From Lachnospiraceae bacterium (GTDB lineage: Bacteria > Bacillota > Clostridia > Oscillospirales > Ruminococcaceae), in NCBI GenBank assembly GCA_023664705.1, contig JAMPFE010000007.1, positions 62,001 to 126,000 of the forward strand: a stretch of DNA of 64,000 nt, in the 5' to 3' direction. The notes under the pieces are model-generated. The model ran no database searches, was not told the DNA's origin, and worked only from the letters and a program-made list of their open reading frames with translations. Positions 16,795-24,607 of the stretch are shown here, piece after piece (the first letter of the stretch is position 1; every line of letters starts with the position of its first letter). Position numbers and translations under genes: made by a program.

Positions 16795-17099
16795 TGGAAG
16801 TGTTGACGATAACTAAGGAGAACTTCAAGACGGAGGTGACGGACAGCAAAAAGCCCGTGCTGCTCGATTTCTGGGCGACGTGGTGTCCGCCGTGCAGAAT
16901 GCAGTCCCCGATAGTGGACGAGATAGCGCGGGAGCGCTCCGATATCGCGGTCGGCAAGGTGAACGTCGACGAGCAGCCCGAGCTTGCGGCGGCGTTCGAG
17001 GTGGAAAATATTCCCACGCTTGTGATAATGCGGAACGGCAGCGAAAAAACGCGGCTTGTCGGACTGCACGACAAGGAACGGATACTGTCGAATTTTTAA
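16794..17099 (+). CDS. trxA: Thioredoxin
   Basis: This 101-residue thioredoxin-fold protein has the active site WATWCPPC (Cys31 and Cys34) and the cis-proline loop in ENIPTLVIM. The dipeptide between the cysteines is Pro-Pro instead of the usual Gly-Pro, which tends to shift redox potential, so it may be a specialised thioredoxin. It acts as a cytosolic disulfide reductant. Its AAGGAGAG ribosome site comes from the duplicated MATE tail just upstream, and a terminator follows directly. Confidence 0.93.
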   Translation: MEVLTITKENFKTEVTDSKKPVLLDFWATWCPPCRMQSPIVDEIARERSDIAVGKVNVDEQPELAAAFEVENIPTLVIMRNGSEKTRLVGLHDKERILSNF

Positions 17100-17103
17100 T
17101 CGA

Positions 17104-17130
17104 TGCGCGGCGCAAGCCGCGCATTTTTTT
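17104..17130 (+). terminator. Terminator after thioredoxin
   Basis: Stem TGCGCGGC (17104-17111) against GCCGCGCA (17116-17123), loop GCAA, then seven Ts. Confidence 0.9.
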
Positions 17131-17157
17131 CAAATCGCGCCGCTCCGCGGCGCACCT

Positions 17158-17203
17158 TAACTTTCAACTGTCAACTTTCAACTGTCAACTGTCAACTGTC
17201 AAC
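17158..17203. repeat. Heptanucleotide tandem repeat (TCAACTG/TCAACTT)
   Basis: About six head-to-tail units of TCAACTG or TCAACTT, ending at the stop codon of the SIR2-like gene. It is a simple repeat that could change length by slippage. Similar AGTTG-rich microrepeats occur at 40464-40490. Confidence 0.85.
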
Positions 17204-18102
17204 TATGATAGCATACTCTCGATGTCGCCGATAGCCTGCTCGTAGACCTCAGCCCAGTTTCCGTCCTCAACGGTTTTCTGTATGATCTCGACGTTCATAA
17301 GGCGCAGCAGGTCGAGCTTCGCGGGGTTTTTGTGATTTGGGGGATTAAGCTCGAAGAACACGGTTTTCCCGACCTCGGAGGTCTCGCGCTTTTTGCGGTC
17401 GAGCAGCCACCACATATCGTTCTCGGCGAAGCCGAAGCCGTAGCCGAGGACGTACACTTCCCCGAAGATGAACGCCTCCGTCCAGCTCTTTATCTCGGGG
17501 GGCTCGCCGCTGCCGCGCGCTATCGAATAATACACGCCGCGCTTTTTGTTGAACGAGAGCATTTTTCCGAGCAGCAGCCCGTAGTAATAATGCCCGAGTA
17601 TCATCGAATCGGGCTTGCGCGCCTCGCCGTGGATATGCCATATCTTCCGCTCTTTTCCGAGATACTCGACGCTGTTGTAGGTATGCAGCATAAGGCTTGC
17701 CTCGCAGCGGCTTGCCGCGTCGGTGTGGCGCTGCGCCTTTTTGAGGGCGCTTTCGCAGATCTTATCCTCGCCGAGAGCCGCCGTCTCGAGTTCGTAGCTG
17801 TAATTCGCCGTAAGAATGCAGTCGAAATCGAGCGCGAGCAGCCGCCTTAAAAGCTCGAGCTGCTTGGGGGGCTTTTTCGTGCCGAGAGCCCCGAGGCTGT
17901 CCTTTTTCCTGCCGAGAGCCTCGTCCACTCTGTCGCGCGTGACGAGTATCGCTTTGAGCGTTTCGGGGCAGAGATATTCGTCCGCGTTTTCGACGCCGTA
18001 TTCCTCCGCCATGGAGTTTAAGAGCTTGTCCCAAGAATCGCTGTGGAAGGCTCTGTTTATGCCGTTTCCGAGCAGCAGCACACGCGGTTTTCCGTTTTTC
18101 AT
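17203..18102 (-). CDS. SIR2-like domain protein
   Basis: This 299-residue protein has the outline of a SIR2-like NAD-binding fold: LLLGNGINRAF at residues 9-19, ILTANYSYELE with Asn100, WHIHG with candidate catalytic His158, and VLGYGFGFAENDMWW near residue 220. These match the GxGxN, TxNYD, HG and GYG(F/L)xD elements of SIR2-like NADases. Such proteins often act in anti-phage defence by depleting NAD+, but this one has no obvious partner gene, so the role is open. It lies 17 bases downstream of the ComEA-like gene and is probably cotranscribed. The ATG follows GGAG. Confidence 0.78.
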   Translation of the reverse strand: MKNGKPRVLLLGNGINRAFHSDSWDKLLNSMAEEYGVENADEYLCPETLKAILVTRDRVDEALGRKKDSLGALGTKKPPKQLELLRRLLALDFDCILTANYSYELETAALGEDKICESALKKAQRHTDAASRCEASLMLHTYNSVEYLGKERKIWHIHGEARKPDSMILGHYYYGLLLGKMLSFNKKRGVYYSIARGSGEPPEIKSWTEAFIFGEVYVLGYGFGFAENDMWWLLDRKKRETSEVGKTVFFELNPPNHKNPAKLDLLRLMNVEIIQKTVEDGNWAEVYEQAIGDIESMLS

Positions 18103-18119
18103 TTTTCGCTCTCCTTCGG

Positions 18120-18971
18120 TCAGATGGTTATAAAATCGCGGATCCTTTCAAATACGCTGTCGCCTATGCCGCTTACCTCGCGTATCTCGTAGATGCTCGT
18201 GAAGCCGCCGAACGTCTCGCGGAACTCGATTATCGCGAGCGCCGTTTCGGGACCGACGCCGTTGAGCAGCTCCAGCTCCTCCGCGGAGGCGGTGTTTATG
18301 TTGACGACGGCGGGCTCGGTAATATCGGGCACGGAAACGGGCGGCTCGGAGCTCGATGAGCTTGATATGCTCGGCTCGCTTGACGACGAGCTTGCCGAAG
18401 AGGACGAAGCTATCGGCGAGGGGTCCTGCACGACGACAACGATTTGCGGAGGATCGTCCCGCTCCTCGGCGGTCGTTTCTTCGGGGGAGCTCGACGAGGA
18501 CTGCTCGGGCTCTTCGGGCGGTTCGGGAAGCTCGGGCGGCTCGGGAAGGCTCTCCTCCGAGCTTTCCTCGGGGACGGACTGCGTAATGACGGGCTCTTCG
18601 GGTGGTTCTTCGGGTGGTTCTTCGGGTGGTTCTTCGGGCGGTGTTTCGGGCAATTCCTCGGGTAATTCTTCGGGAGGCTCGGAGAAAGTCTCGGGCGGGG
18701 AGGAGGGCTGTTCAACGGGCTCCGAAAACGACGCTGCCGAGACGGTTGTTGAGGATGACGACGAAGATGTTGACGATGACGAAGAGGAAGATGAAACGGT
18801 CGTTGACGAAACGGCGGGCGAGCTTTGCGCGGAGGAGCTTGACGGCGCGGCGAGAACGGGAACGTCGTTTTCCTTTTTCGTGGAGACGTTTTCGGCGGCA
18901 ATGACCGCTATCGCGCCGCCTGCCAAGGCAACGCACGAGATTTTCGCGGCGGCGACAAGCTTTTTGTTCAT
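18120..18971 (-). CDS. comEA: ComEA-like helix-hairpin-helix protein with long Ser/Pro/Glu linker
   Basis: This 283-residue protein has an N-terminal membrane anchor (about residues 7-26), then a very long low-complexity linker (about 43-215) of serine runs and PEEP/PPEE repeats. The C-terminal helix-hairpin-helix DNA-binding domain starts VNINTASAEELELLNGVGP, the ComEA signature. ComEA captures incoming DNA at the cell surface during transformation; dprA is also in this window, which fits competence. The linker (about 170 residues) is unusually long and repetitive, perhaps letting the domain cross the wall. No ComEC is nearby. Its promoter is very strong. Confidence 0.88.
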   Translation of the reverse strand: MNKKLVAAAKISCVALAGGAIAVIAAENVSTKKENDVPVLAAPSSSSAQSSPAVSSTTVSSSSSSSSTSSSSSSTTVSAASFSEPVEQPSSPPETFSEPPEELPEELPETPPEEPPEEPPEEPPEEPVITQSVPEESSEESLPEPPELPEPPEEPEQSSSSSPEETTAEERDDPPQIVVVVQDPSPIASSSSASSSSSEPSISSSSSSEPPVSVPDITEPAVVNINTASAEELELLNGVGPETALAIIEFRETFGGFTSIYEIREVSGIGDSVFERIRDFITI

Positions 18972-19004
18972 GACCGAACCTCCGTATCGATGATTTATAT
19001 TTAA

Positions 19005-19033
19005 ATTTTACCATATCGCGCGCGGATTGTCAA
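19005..19033 (-). promoter_or_regulatory. Promoter of the comEA-like/SIR2-like unit
   Basis: On the minus strand TTGACA (19028-19033), a 17-bp spacer, and TAAAAT (19005-19010), 34 bases before the ATG. Confidence 0.85.
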
Positions 19034-19065
19034 GTAATGTGTACTATTATGCAAAATGCTTAAAA

Positions 19066-19075
19066 AAAGCGCTTT
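19066..19075. promoter_or_regulatory. Candidate LacI/CcpA-type operator
   Basis: The palindrome AAAGCGCTTT lies between the divergent promoters of the ComEA-like and LacI genes, 20 bases before the LacI -35 box. LacI-family operators share a central CG flanked by A/T-rich arms. Autoregulation is a reasonable guess; it could also be a catabolite-response element. Confidence 0.5.
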
Positions 19076-19095
19076 GTTTTCGGTTAATGATTATA

Positions 19096-19124
19096 TTGAT
19101 TTTTGTTTATATTTAATGTATAAT
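19096..19124 (+). promoter_or_regulatory. Promoter of the LacI-family regulator
   Basis: TTGATT at 19096-19101, a 17-bp spacer, and TATAAT at 19119-19124, 38 bases before the ATG. Confidence 0.8.
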
Positions 19125-19162
19125 TAAAGTGTATAAATATTTTTCGAGGGAGGGAACGGATA

Positions 19163-20164
19163 ATGCCGAGAAAACAGGTTACTATCGCCGACATCGCAAA
19201 GGCGTGCGGCACGAGCACTGTGACCGTATCCAAAGCGCTCTGCGGACGGAGCGGGGTGAGCGAGGAGGTCCGCGCGAAGATCCGCGAGACCGCGGACAAA
19301 ATGGGTTACGTCTCCACAAAATCCGTTTCCAACAAGTTTGACGGGGTGATAGGCGTTCTTATCCCGAATAAGTTTATAAACCCCAACGGCTCGTTTTACT
19401 GGGCGCTGTACAACGATATTCTCAAGCTGCTTAAAAGCTTGGGCATTTCCTGCATACAGGAGAATATCGGCGACGAGGAGGAGAGCGCGCTTGCCGTGCC
19501 GAATTTGTTCTCGAACAACCGCGTTACGGGCGTTATTTCGCTCGGGCAGCTCAGTGCGCCGTATCTGCGCATGCTGGCGAACCACACGAATAATCTGGTG
19601 CTGTTGGATTATTACGCGGCGGATGCGGAGCTTGACTGCGTGGTAACGAACGGGTATCATGGCGGCTATCTGCTTGCGAAGCACCTTATCGCGCTCGGGC
19701 ATAAGGAGATAGGCTTTATCGGAACGCGCACCGCGACGACGAGCATTTTCGACAGGTTTATGGGCTATTTAAAGGCGATGCTGGAGCACGGGCTCGAGGT
19801 GAACTCCGAGTGGATAATCCCCGACAGACCCGACGGCGGCGCCCATTCGGAGCATCTCGAGTTCCCCGAGAGACTGCCGACGGCGTTTGTCTGCAACTGC
19901 GACGAAACGGCGTTTGTGGCGATACGCGAGCTGAAAGCGCGGGGGCTTTCCGTGCCGCGCGATATTTCCGTCGTCGGCTACGACAACTATCTGATATCCG
20001 AGATCTCCGACCCGCCGATAACCACGATACAGGTCGACTCCGAGGAAATGGCGCGGGAGGCGATAAGCCTGCTGTTCGACCGCATAGACGACCCCGCGAG
20101 ACCCAAAAAAGCGCGCATACTTACGGGAAATCTGGTGGTCAAGGAGTCCACGCGGGCGATTTGA
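19163..20164 (+). CDS. LacI-family transcriptional regulator
   Basis: This 333-residue regulator has the N-terminal LacI helix-turn-helix and hinge (VTIADIAKACGTSTVTVSKAL, with MGYVSTKS at the end of the DNA-binding domain) and a periplasmic-binding-like sensor domain (about 62-330) with the usual GYDN segment (VVGYDNYLISE) and a PPITTIQVD block. It binds sugar-responsive operators in the cytosol; the ligand is unknown. No sugar gene is adjacent, so it may control distant mannan or alpha-glucan genes in this window. A GGAGGG ribosome site precedes the ATG. Confidence 0.94.
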   Translation: MPRKQVTIADIAKACGTSTVTVSKALCGRSGVSEEVRAKIRETADKMGYVSTKSVSNKFDGVIGVLIPNKFINPNGSFYWALYNDILKLLKSLGISCIQENIGDEEESALAVPNLFSNNRVTGVISLGQLSAPYLRMLANHTNNLVLLDYYAADAELDCVVTNGYHGGYLLAKHLIALGHKEIGFIGTRTATTSIFDRFMGYLKAMLEHGLEVNSEWIIPDRPDGGAHSEHLEFPERLPTAFVCNCDETAFVAIRELKARGLSVPRDISVVGYDNYLISEISDPPITTIQVDSEEMAREAISLLFDRIDDPARPKKARILTGNLVVKESTRAI

Positions 20165-20174
20165 TTTTATAAAG

Positions 20175-20210
20175 AAAACGGCTTGTTCCATACGGGGCAA
20201 GCCGTTTTTT
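20175..20210. terminator. Bidirectional terminator between lacI-type gene and thiE
   Basis: Stem AAAACGGCTTG (20175-20185) against CAAGCCGTTTT (20198-20208), a 12-base loop, then Ts on the right and As on the left. It serves both convergent genes and lies directly at the thiE stop. Confidence 0.88.
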
Positions 20211-20212
20211 GT

Positions 20213-20845
20213 TTACAATTTCTCGGCAGCTCTGCGCATAGTCCTCGCGGCGGCGCAAACGTCGCTTTGCGAGACTATTGCCGAAACCACGGCGGCGCCG
20301 TTTATCCCGAGACCGTACAGCTGCCCGATATTATCGGAGTTCACGCCGCCGATAACGACGAACGGTATAGACACGGCGGCGCGTATCTCGCGGATAATTT
20401 CGGGGGTCACGGGGCGCGTGTCGGACTTCGTGCCCGTCGGGAACACCGCGCCCACGCCGAGATAATCCGCGCCGTCAAGCTGCGCCCGCGCTGCCTCCTC
20501 GGGGAGCGCCGCCGAAACGCCGATTATCTTGTCCGCGCCGAGAATTTTCCGCGCCGCCGCGCACGGAATATCCCGCTGCCCGAGGTGCACGCCGTCCGCG
20601 TCCGCCGCAAGGCAAATATCAATGCGGTCGTTGATCAGCAGCGGCACGTTTTTCGGCGCGGTTATCCTTTTCACGCGCAGCGCGAGCTCGTAAAACTCGC
20701 GCGAGGAGCAGTCTTTTTCGCGGAGCTGCACGACCGAAGCGCCGCCCTCTATCGCCGACGCGACCGATTCCTCGACGGTTTTGCTGCTCATCAGCCGCCT
20801 GTCCGTCACAAGATACAGCGTGTAATCAATGCTCTTCTTATCCAT
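20213..20845 (-). CDS. thiE: Thiamin phosphate synthase
   Basis: This 210-residue TIM-barrel enzyme joins HMP pyrophosphate to thiazole phosphate to form thiamin phosphate. Family blocks are present: LYLVTDRRLM at the start, QLREKD for the pyrophosphate site, LINDRIDICLAADADGVHLG, and VGAVFPTGTKSD, with the glycine-rich phosphate loop VVIGGVN near the C-terminus. It overlaps thiM by 8 bases and is the last gene of thiW-thiM-thiE, ending at a terminator. The identification is firm. Confidence 0.97.
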   Translation of the reverse strand: MDKKSIDYTLYLVTDRRLMSSKTVEESVASAIEGGASVVQLREKDCSSREFYELALRVKRITAPKNVPLLINDRIDICLAADADGVHLGQRDIPCAAARKILGADKIIGVSAALPEEAARAQLDGADYLGVGAVFPTGTKSDTRPVTPEIIREIRAAVSIPFVVIGGVNSDNIGQLYGLGINGAAVVSAIVSQSDVCAAARTMRRAAEKL

Positions 20846-21647
20846 TTAAAATTTCACCCCGTAATCTCGCGGAAAGGTCCTCCGCGTCTCTCCCCGCGTT
20901 GTCGAAAAGATTTTCCCGAAAGCTTCCCATATAACGGCAGGAGGGGATATAATCCGAAAGCTCGCCGCATATGCCCGTAAAAGCCGTGCCGAAGATCGCC
21001 GCCTTATACGGCTCGCAGACCGCCGAAAACGCCGCGATAAGCGCCGAGGTCATATCCCCCGCGCCCGACACGCGCTTCAGCGCCGCGCAGCCGTTGAGCA
21101 GCCTTACGGCTCTTGTTCCGTCGGTCACGATATCCTCCGCGCCCGTCAGCGCGCATACGCAGCCGTATCTCCGCGCGAGCTCCCCCGCCGCGTAGAGCCT
21201 CACGCTCTCCTCCCGTTCCTCGGCATTGTCAACTCCGCGCGAGCTCGCGTGAACGCCGCTCAAAAAGAGCATCTCGGAAAGATTTCCGCGTATAACGGCA
21301 ATTTTCAGCTCGGAGAGGAATTTCCGCGCCGCCGCTCTTCGGATCTCCGAGAGCTGCACCCCCACGGGGTCGAGCACCACGGGCACGCCATTTTCGTTGG
21401 CGGCTGCGGCCGCTTTCAGCATTGCCGAAAAACGGCTCTCCGAGGGCGTTCCCATATTCAGCACCAGCGCGTCCGCTGGTATCTCGGCAGCCTCGGCAGG
21501 GTCGTCCGCCATTATCGGCGACGCGCCCGCCGCGAGGAGCATATTCGCGACGTCGCCGGCGGTGACGTAGTTGGTTATGCAGTGCACCAGCGGGCGCTTT
21601 TCCCTCATAGCGGCGAGCGCGCTTGCAAATTCTTCGTTGAGCGGCAT
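20838..21647 (-). CDS. thiM: Hydroxyethylthiazole kinase
   Basis: This 269-residue ribokinase-fold enzyme phosphorylates hydroxyethylthiazole with ATP, allowing thiazole salvage. Signatures are PLVHCITNYVTAGDVANMLLA near the N-terminus, VVLDPVGVQLS, and the catalytic region NGCAALKRVSGAGDMTSAL, in which Gly-Ala-Gly-Asp forms the anion hole and base. It lies 4 bases after thiW and overlaps thiE, so the three are coupled. Together they indicate that thiazole is imported rather than made by this cluster. Confidence 0.96.
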   Translation of the reverse strand: MPLNEEFASALAAMREKRPLVHCITNYVTAGDVANMLLAAGASPIMADDPAEAAEIPADALVLNMGTPSESRFSAMLKAAAAANENGVPVVLDPVGVQLSEIRRAAARKFLSELKIAVIRGNLSEMLFLSGVHASSRGVDNAEEREESVRLYAAGELARRYGCVCALTGAEDIVTDGTRAVRLLNGCAALKRVSGAGDMTSALIAAFSAVCEPYKAAIFGTAFTGICGELSDYIPSCRYMGSFRENLFDNAGRDAEDLSARLRGEILNG

Positions 21648-21651
21648 TTAA

Positions 21652-22200
21652 TCACCCCTTGTCTTTCACGGCGTCGTCCGCTCCGAACAGCCTGTCGACA
21701 GCCTTAACGCGCTTCAGCGCGGTAACGAGCACAGCCGCGATGACCGTCCCGACGGAGCAGGACACGAAGAACGGGAGCACGTATGTAAACAGCGCCGCCT
21801 CCTTATTGCCCATAACGAACGCCGCGACGGGGTACGCCAGCAGCCCGCCGAGCACGGAGGTGCCGAAAAGCTCCCCGACATACGCCGAGGGCAGCCTTAT
21901 GTACTGCGGCTTGTTTTTGAATATCCAGTGGTACATAACGCCCGACAAAAACGAGCCTATCATCGACCCAGGGAACGCCAGCGGCGTGCCGAGAGCCATG
22001 AAATTCCGTATCAGCGCCGCGCAGAAGCCCGAGCCCATTGCCCACCAAGGACCCAGATAGACGCCCGCGATGATGTTCACCATATGCTGCACGGGAGAAC
22101 ATTTGGAAGCGCCTATCGGGAACGTTATCAGCGACCCCGCGACTGCCAGCGCGGTGAGAAACGCCGCCATACAGAGCTTTCGTACATTTGTGTTTTTCAT
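21652..22200 (-). CDS. thiW: ECF transporter substrate-binding (S) component ThiW
   Basis: This 182-residue membrane protein has about five hydrophobic helices and the ThiW-type block FPIGASKCSPVQHMVNIIAG. S components give substrate specificity to energy-coupling-factor transporters; ThiW is assigned to the thiazole precursor of thiamin from its constant pairing with thiM, which is also seen here. The shared EcfAAT energising module is not in the window. An AGAGG ribosome site lies 8 bases before the ATG. A long structured leader precedes it. Confidence 0.93.
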   Translation of the reverse strand: MKNTNVRKLCMAAFLTALAVAGSLITFPIGASKCSPVQHMVNIIAGVYLGPWWAMGSGFCAALIRNFMALGTPLAFPGSMIGSFLSGVMYHWIFKNKPQYIRLPSAYVGELFGTSVLGGLLAYPVAAFVMGNKEAALFTYVLPFFVSCSVGTVIAAVLVTALKRVKAVDRLFGADDAVKDKG

Positions 22201-22365
22201 AATGATACCTCTTTCCGCGCGGTGAAGATGATACTTTCAGCCGCGCAATGCGTTCGCACGGGGTTATCCCCGTCCGTCGGTCGATGCTCAAAAGCATCCT
22301 CTCACCGTAAAACATACGTTCCCTCGCTGAAAATATCACCGAACGGCGCTCCCCGTGCGGCGTTG
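22201..22365 (-). promoter_or_regulatory. Structured leader of thiW-thiM-thiE, divergent TPP-like or unknown riboswitch
   Basis: On the minus strand, CGCACGGGG (about 22351-22359) can pair with CCCCGTGCG (about 22255-22263) to close a domain, or the latter can instead form a local hairpin, ACGGGGATAACCCCGT. Inside are GATGC-TTTTGA-GCATC and GTGAGAGG. Parts recall TPP elements (TGAGA, ACCGA, GGATAACC), but the canonical GGGGTGC, AACCTGA and GCGTAGGGA seen at thiD are missing. Mutually exclusive pairings next to thiamin genes suggest a riboswitch; the class is uncertain. Confidence 0.5.
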
Positions 22366-22467
22366 TACCATATCGGAGAAAATCTCCGCTGTCACCAAAA
22401 ATTAGTTTTTTCGGCAGCTATGCAGCGACTGTAAAGTTTTTCACTTCTCCTGAAACTTTGCAGTAAA

Positions 22468-22497
22468 TTGCAGTTATTTTCGTGATAGACTTAGAAT
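22468..22497 (+). promoter_or_regulatory. Candidate promoter for the structured RNA
   Basis: TTGCAG at 22468-22473 and TAGAAT at 22492-22497, spacer 18 (17 if read as TTAGAA). It points rightward into a stretch with no credible gene but much inverted-repeat structure. Confidence 0.5.
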
Positions 22498-22499
22498 CG

Positions 22500-22800
22500 G
22501 CAAAGGAAGAACCTTATGCACTCACATATAGAGGGGCAAACCGCGGGTTAATCCGTCCGTGCCGAGGCGCGGACGGCGGCTTGAATGCGGCGTATCGGGA
22601 GCGGGAGCAGCTTGCACTACCGCCGACGCCAAAGCGCCCGATAACCTTGACGGCAGGGCAAAAAACCGTCTTGGGATGTTACATCCGCGGCTGCCGATTC
22701 AGCTTAGTACGCCCCGCGCGGCGGGGAACGGGAAAAGCCTTGGGCTTAAAACCCCCCGTGAGCAAATAAGCAGCCTCTCCCCTTGCAGCTCTTTGACAAT
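22500..22800 (+). ncRNA. Probable structured non-coding RNA of unrecognised class
   Basis: About 430 bases separate the thiW leader from the thiC stop, and the middle 300 look like an RNA gene. Paired segments include CCGTCCG/CGGACGG (around 22553-22577), TATCGGG/CCCGATA (around 22592-22644), GACGG/CCGTC, GGATGT/ACATCC, and CCCCGC/GCGGGG, in order and partly nested. A promoter-like sequence lies just upstream. Short ORFs here match nothing I know. It does not show the conserved cores of tmRNA, RNase P, SRP or 6S RNA. It could be a large Firmicutes RNA of the raiA kind, but I cannot confirm this. Confidence 0.5.
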
Positions 22801-22904
22801 TGAACAAAGAACAACAAATCCGAGAGCGACCACACGCGGCTTTTTGCGGTTTCGCGAAGCGAAATTGAATTGCCTTTAGGGGAATTCAAAGCAAAAAACG
22901 CAAG

Positions 22905-22925
22905 GGTCGTCGGCGAAGCCGACGA
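22905..22925 (-). terminator. Hairpin just after the thiC stop
   Basis: TCGTCGGC, loop GAA, GCCGACGA forms an 8-bp stem immediately downstream of thiC on its strand. No T-run follows directly; a run of six Ts comes about 10 bases later. It could be a weak terminator or a processing hairpin. Confidence 0.45.
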
Positions 22926-24230
22926 TTAGCAAAATTTAACTTCCTTGCCCTCGAGTATCATATTCGTAGTCCGCACGGCGCACATTTTGCCGCACATAGA
23001 GCAGGTGTGCCTGTCCGCGGGGGGCGTGCTCTCGAAATAAGCGCGAGCCTTTTCGGGGTCGATCGCAACGTCGAACATACGCTCCCAATCCACGGCGTGG
23101 CGCGCTTCCGCCATTTCGTTGTCGCGGTCGCGCGCGTGCGGCACTCCCTTTGCGATGTCGGCGGCGTGCGCGGCTATCTTGCTCGCGACGATGCCCTCCT
23201 TAACGTCGTTGAGGTCGGGCAGCCGCAGATGCTCCGCGGGCGTGACGTAGCACAGGAAATCCGCGCCCGAAGCCGCCGCGATAGCCCCGCCGATAGCCGA
23301 GGTGATGTGGTCGTAGCCGGGCGCGATATCCGTCACCAGCGGACCGAGCACATAGAACGGCGCGTTGTGGCAGATGCGCTTTTGCAGCTGCATATTCGCG
23401 GCGATTTCGTTCATCGCCATATGCCCGGGACCCTCCACCATTACCTGAACGTCCTTAGCCCACGCGCGCTCCGTAAGCGCCCCGAGCTCGATAAGCTCCG
23501 AGATCTGCCCAGCGTCCGTGCTGTCGTCTATGCAGCCCGGGCGCAGCGCGTCGCCGAGCGAAACAGTCACGTCGTACTCGCGGAGAATTTCAAGCACCTC
23601 GTCGTAGCGCTCATAGAACGGATTTTCGCTGCCCGTCATCATCATCCACGCGAACAGCAGCGAGCCCCCGCGCGACACGATATTCATCTTGCGCGGGTCG
23701 CGTCGGAACGCCTCGACGGCGCGGCGGTTTATCCCCGCGTGGATAGTCATAAAATCCACGCCCTCCTCCGCGTGGGCGCGGACGACCTTAAGAAAGTCCT
23801 CGGCGGTTATCTCCAGCAAGTCCTTTTCGAGATAGCCTATCGCGTCGTACATCGGCACGGTGCCTATCATAGCGGGCGACTTCGCGATAAGCTCGCGGCG
23901 GAACGTGTTGGTCTTGCCGTAATTCGACAAGTCCATGATAGCCTCCGCGCCGAATTTTATCGACATATCGACCTTTTGCATTTCAAGCTCGTAGTCCTTG
24001 GCGTCGCCCGAAATGCCGAGATTGACGTTTATCTTGGTGCGCAGACCGCTGCCGATGCCCTCCGCGGAAAGCGCGGCGTGGTTGACGTTCGCGGGTATGC
24101 ACACGCAGCCCTCGGCGACTTTCGCGCGGATAGTCTCCGCGTCCGTGTATTCCTTTTCGGCAACGGTTTTCATTTCGGGAGTGATTATCCCTTTCTTCGC
24201 CGCCTCCATTTGCGTTTTGTATTCTCTCAT
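22926..24230 (-). CDS. thiC: Phosphomethylpyrimidine synthase
   Basis: This 434-residue radical-SAM enzyme converts aminoimidazole ribotide to HMP phosphate. Family blocks include PANVNHAALSAEGIGSGLRTK, FMTIHAGINRR, SLGDALRPGCIDDSTDAGQ and EGPGHMAMNEI. The C-terminal iron-sulfur motif is CSMCGKMC, the C-x2-C-x3-C form I associate with clostridial ThiC. It is the short form without the N-terminal extension of proteobacterial enzymes. It is the last gene of a leftward run that begins at thiD, so the TPP riboswitch there may also control it. Confidence 0.97.
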   Translation of the reverse strand: MREYKTQMEAAKKGIITPEMKTVAEKEYTDAETIRAKVAEGCVCIPANVNHAALSAEGIGSGLRTKINVNLGISGDAKDYELEMQKVDMSIKFGAEAIMDLSNYGKTNTFRRELIAKSPAMIGTVPMYDAIGYLEKDLLEITAEDFLKVVRAHAEEGVDFMTIHAGINRRAVEAFRRDPRKMNIVSRGGSLLFAWMMMTGSENPFYERYDEVLEILREYDVTVSLGDALRPGCIDDSTDAGQISELIELGALTERAWAKDVQVMVEGPGHMAMNEIAANMQLQKRICHNAPFYVLGPLVTDIAPGYDHITSAIGGAIAAASGADFLCYVTPAEHLRLPDLNDVKEGIVASKIAAHAADIAKGVPHARDRDNEMAEARHAVDWERMFDVAIDPEKARAYFESTPPADRHTCSMCGKMCAVRTTNMILEGKEVKFC

Positions 24231-24242
24231 TGCGCTCCCCCG

Positions 24243-24605
24243 TTATTCAATGCAGAGCTTTACGCGCTGTCCGTCGGATTTGTTATACGCGTGCTTTCCG
24301 ATAAGCGCCGCGCAAAGCTCCCGCAGGTCCTCGGCGCTGCCCGAAAATTCCAGATAGCAGGTCTGCGAGTTTGCTGTGTTCAGCTCTTCGTAAAAATCCG
24401 AGACATAGCACATAAATTTGTCGAGTATATCCTCGAGCGGATACTGCGAGATTTCCGCGGCGTTCGCGCCCTCGCCGAACTCGGGCTCCTGAACGAACGA
24501 CAGCGAGGCGACGTAATCGTCCCCGTTCTTGTAAACGCCCTCCCCGACGGGAGAATATTCCTCGCTGCCGTACTTCGGCGCGTTAAAGCTTTTGATGTCT
24601 TTCAT
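24243..24605 (-). CDS. Hypothetical protein in the thiD-thiC run
   Basis: This 120-residue soluble, acidic protein starts MKDIKSFNAPKYGSEEYSP. I chose ATG 24605 because AAGGAAA lies 8 bases upstream; a longer frame from 24647 would overlap the upstream acetyltransferase gene. I recognise no domain or catalytic motif. It sits 12 bases before thiC and 2 bases after the GNAT gene, so it is probably cotranscribed with thiamin genes. Function is unknown. Confidence 0.65.
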   Translation of the reverse strand: MKDIKSFNAPKYGSEEYSPVGEGVYKNGDDYVASLSFVQEPEFGEGANAAEISQYPLEDILDKFMCYVSDFYEELNTANSQTCYLEFSGSAEDLRELCAALIGKHAYNKSDGQRVKLCIE

Positions 24606-24607
24606 GG

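Noticed and set aside
18590..18660. Regularly spaced GGTTCTTCGGGT units, CRISPR-like at first sight
   Set aside because: They are codon repeats for the PPEE linker of the ComEA-like protein; no unique spacers exist.
22482..22879. Short open frames on the plus strand between thiW and thiC
   Set aside because: No ribosome sites, no recognisable sequence, several overlapping frames; the region looks like structured RNA instead.
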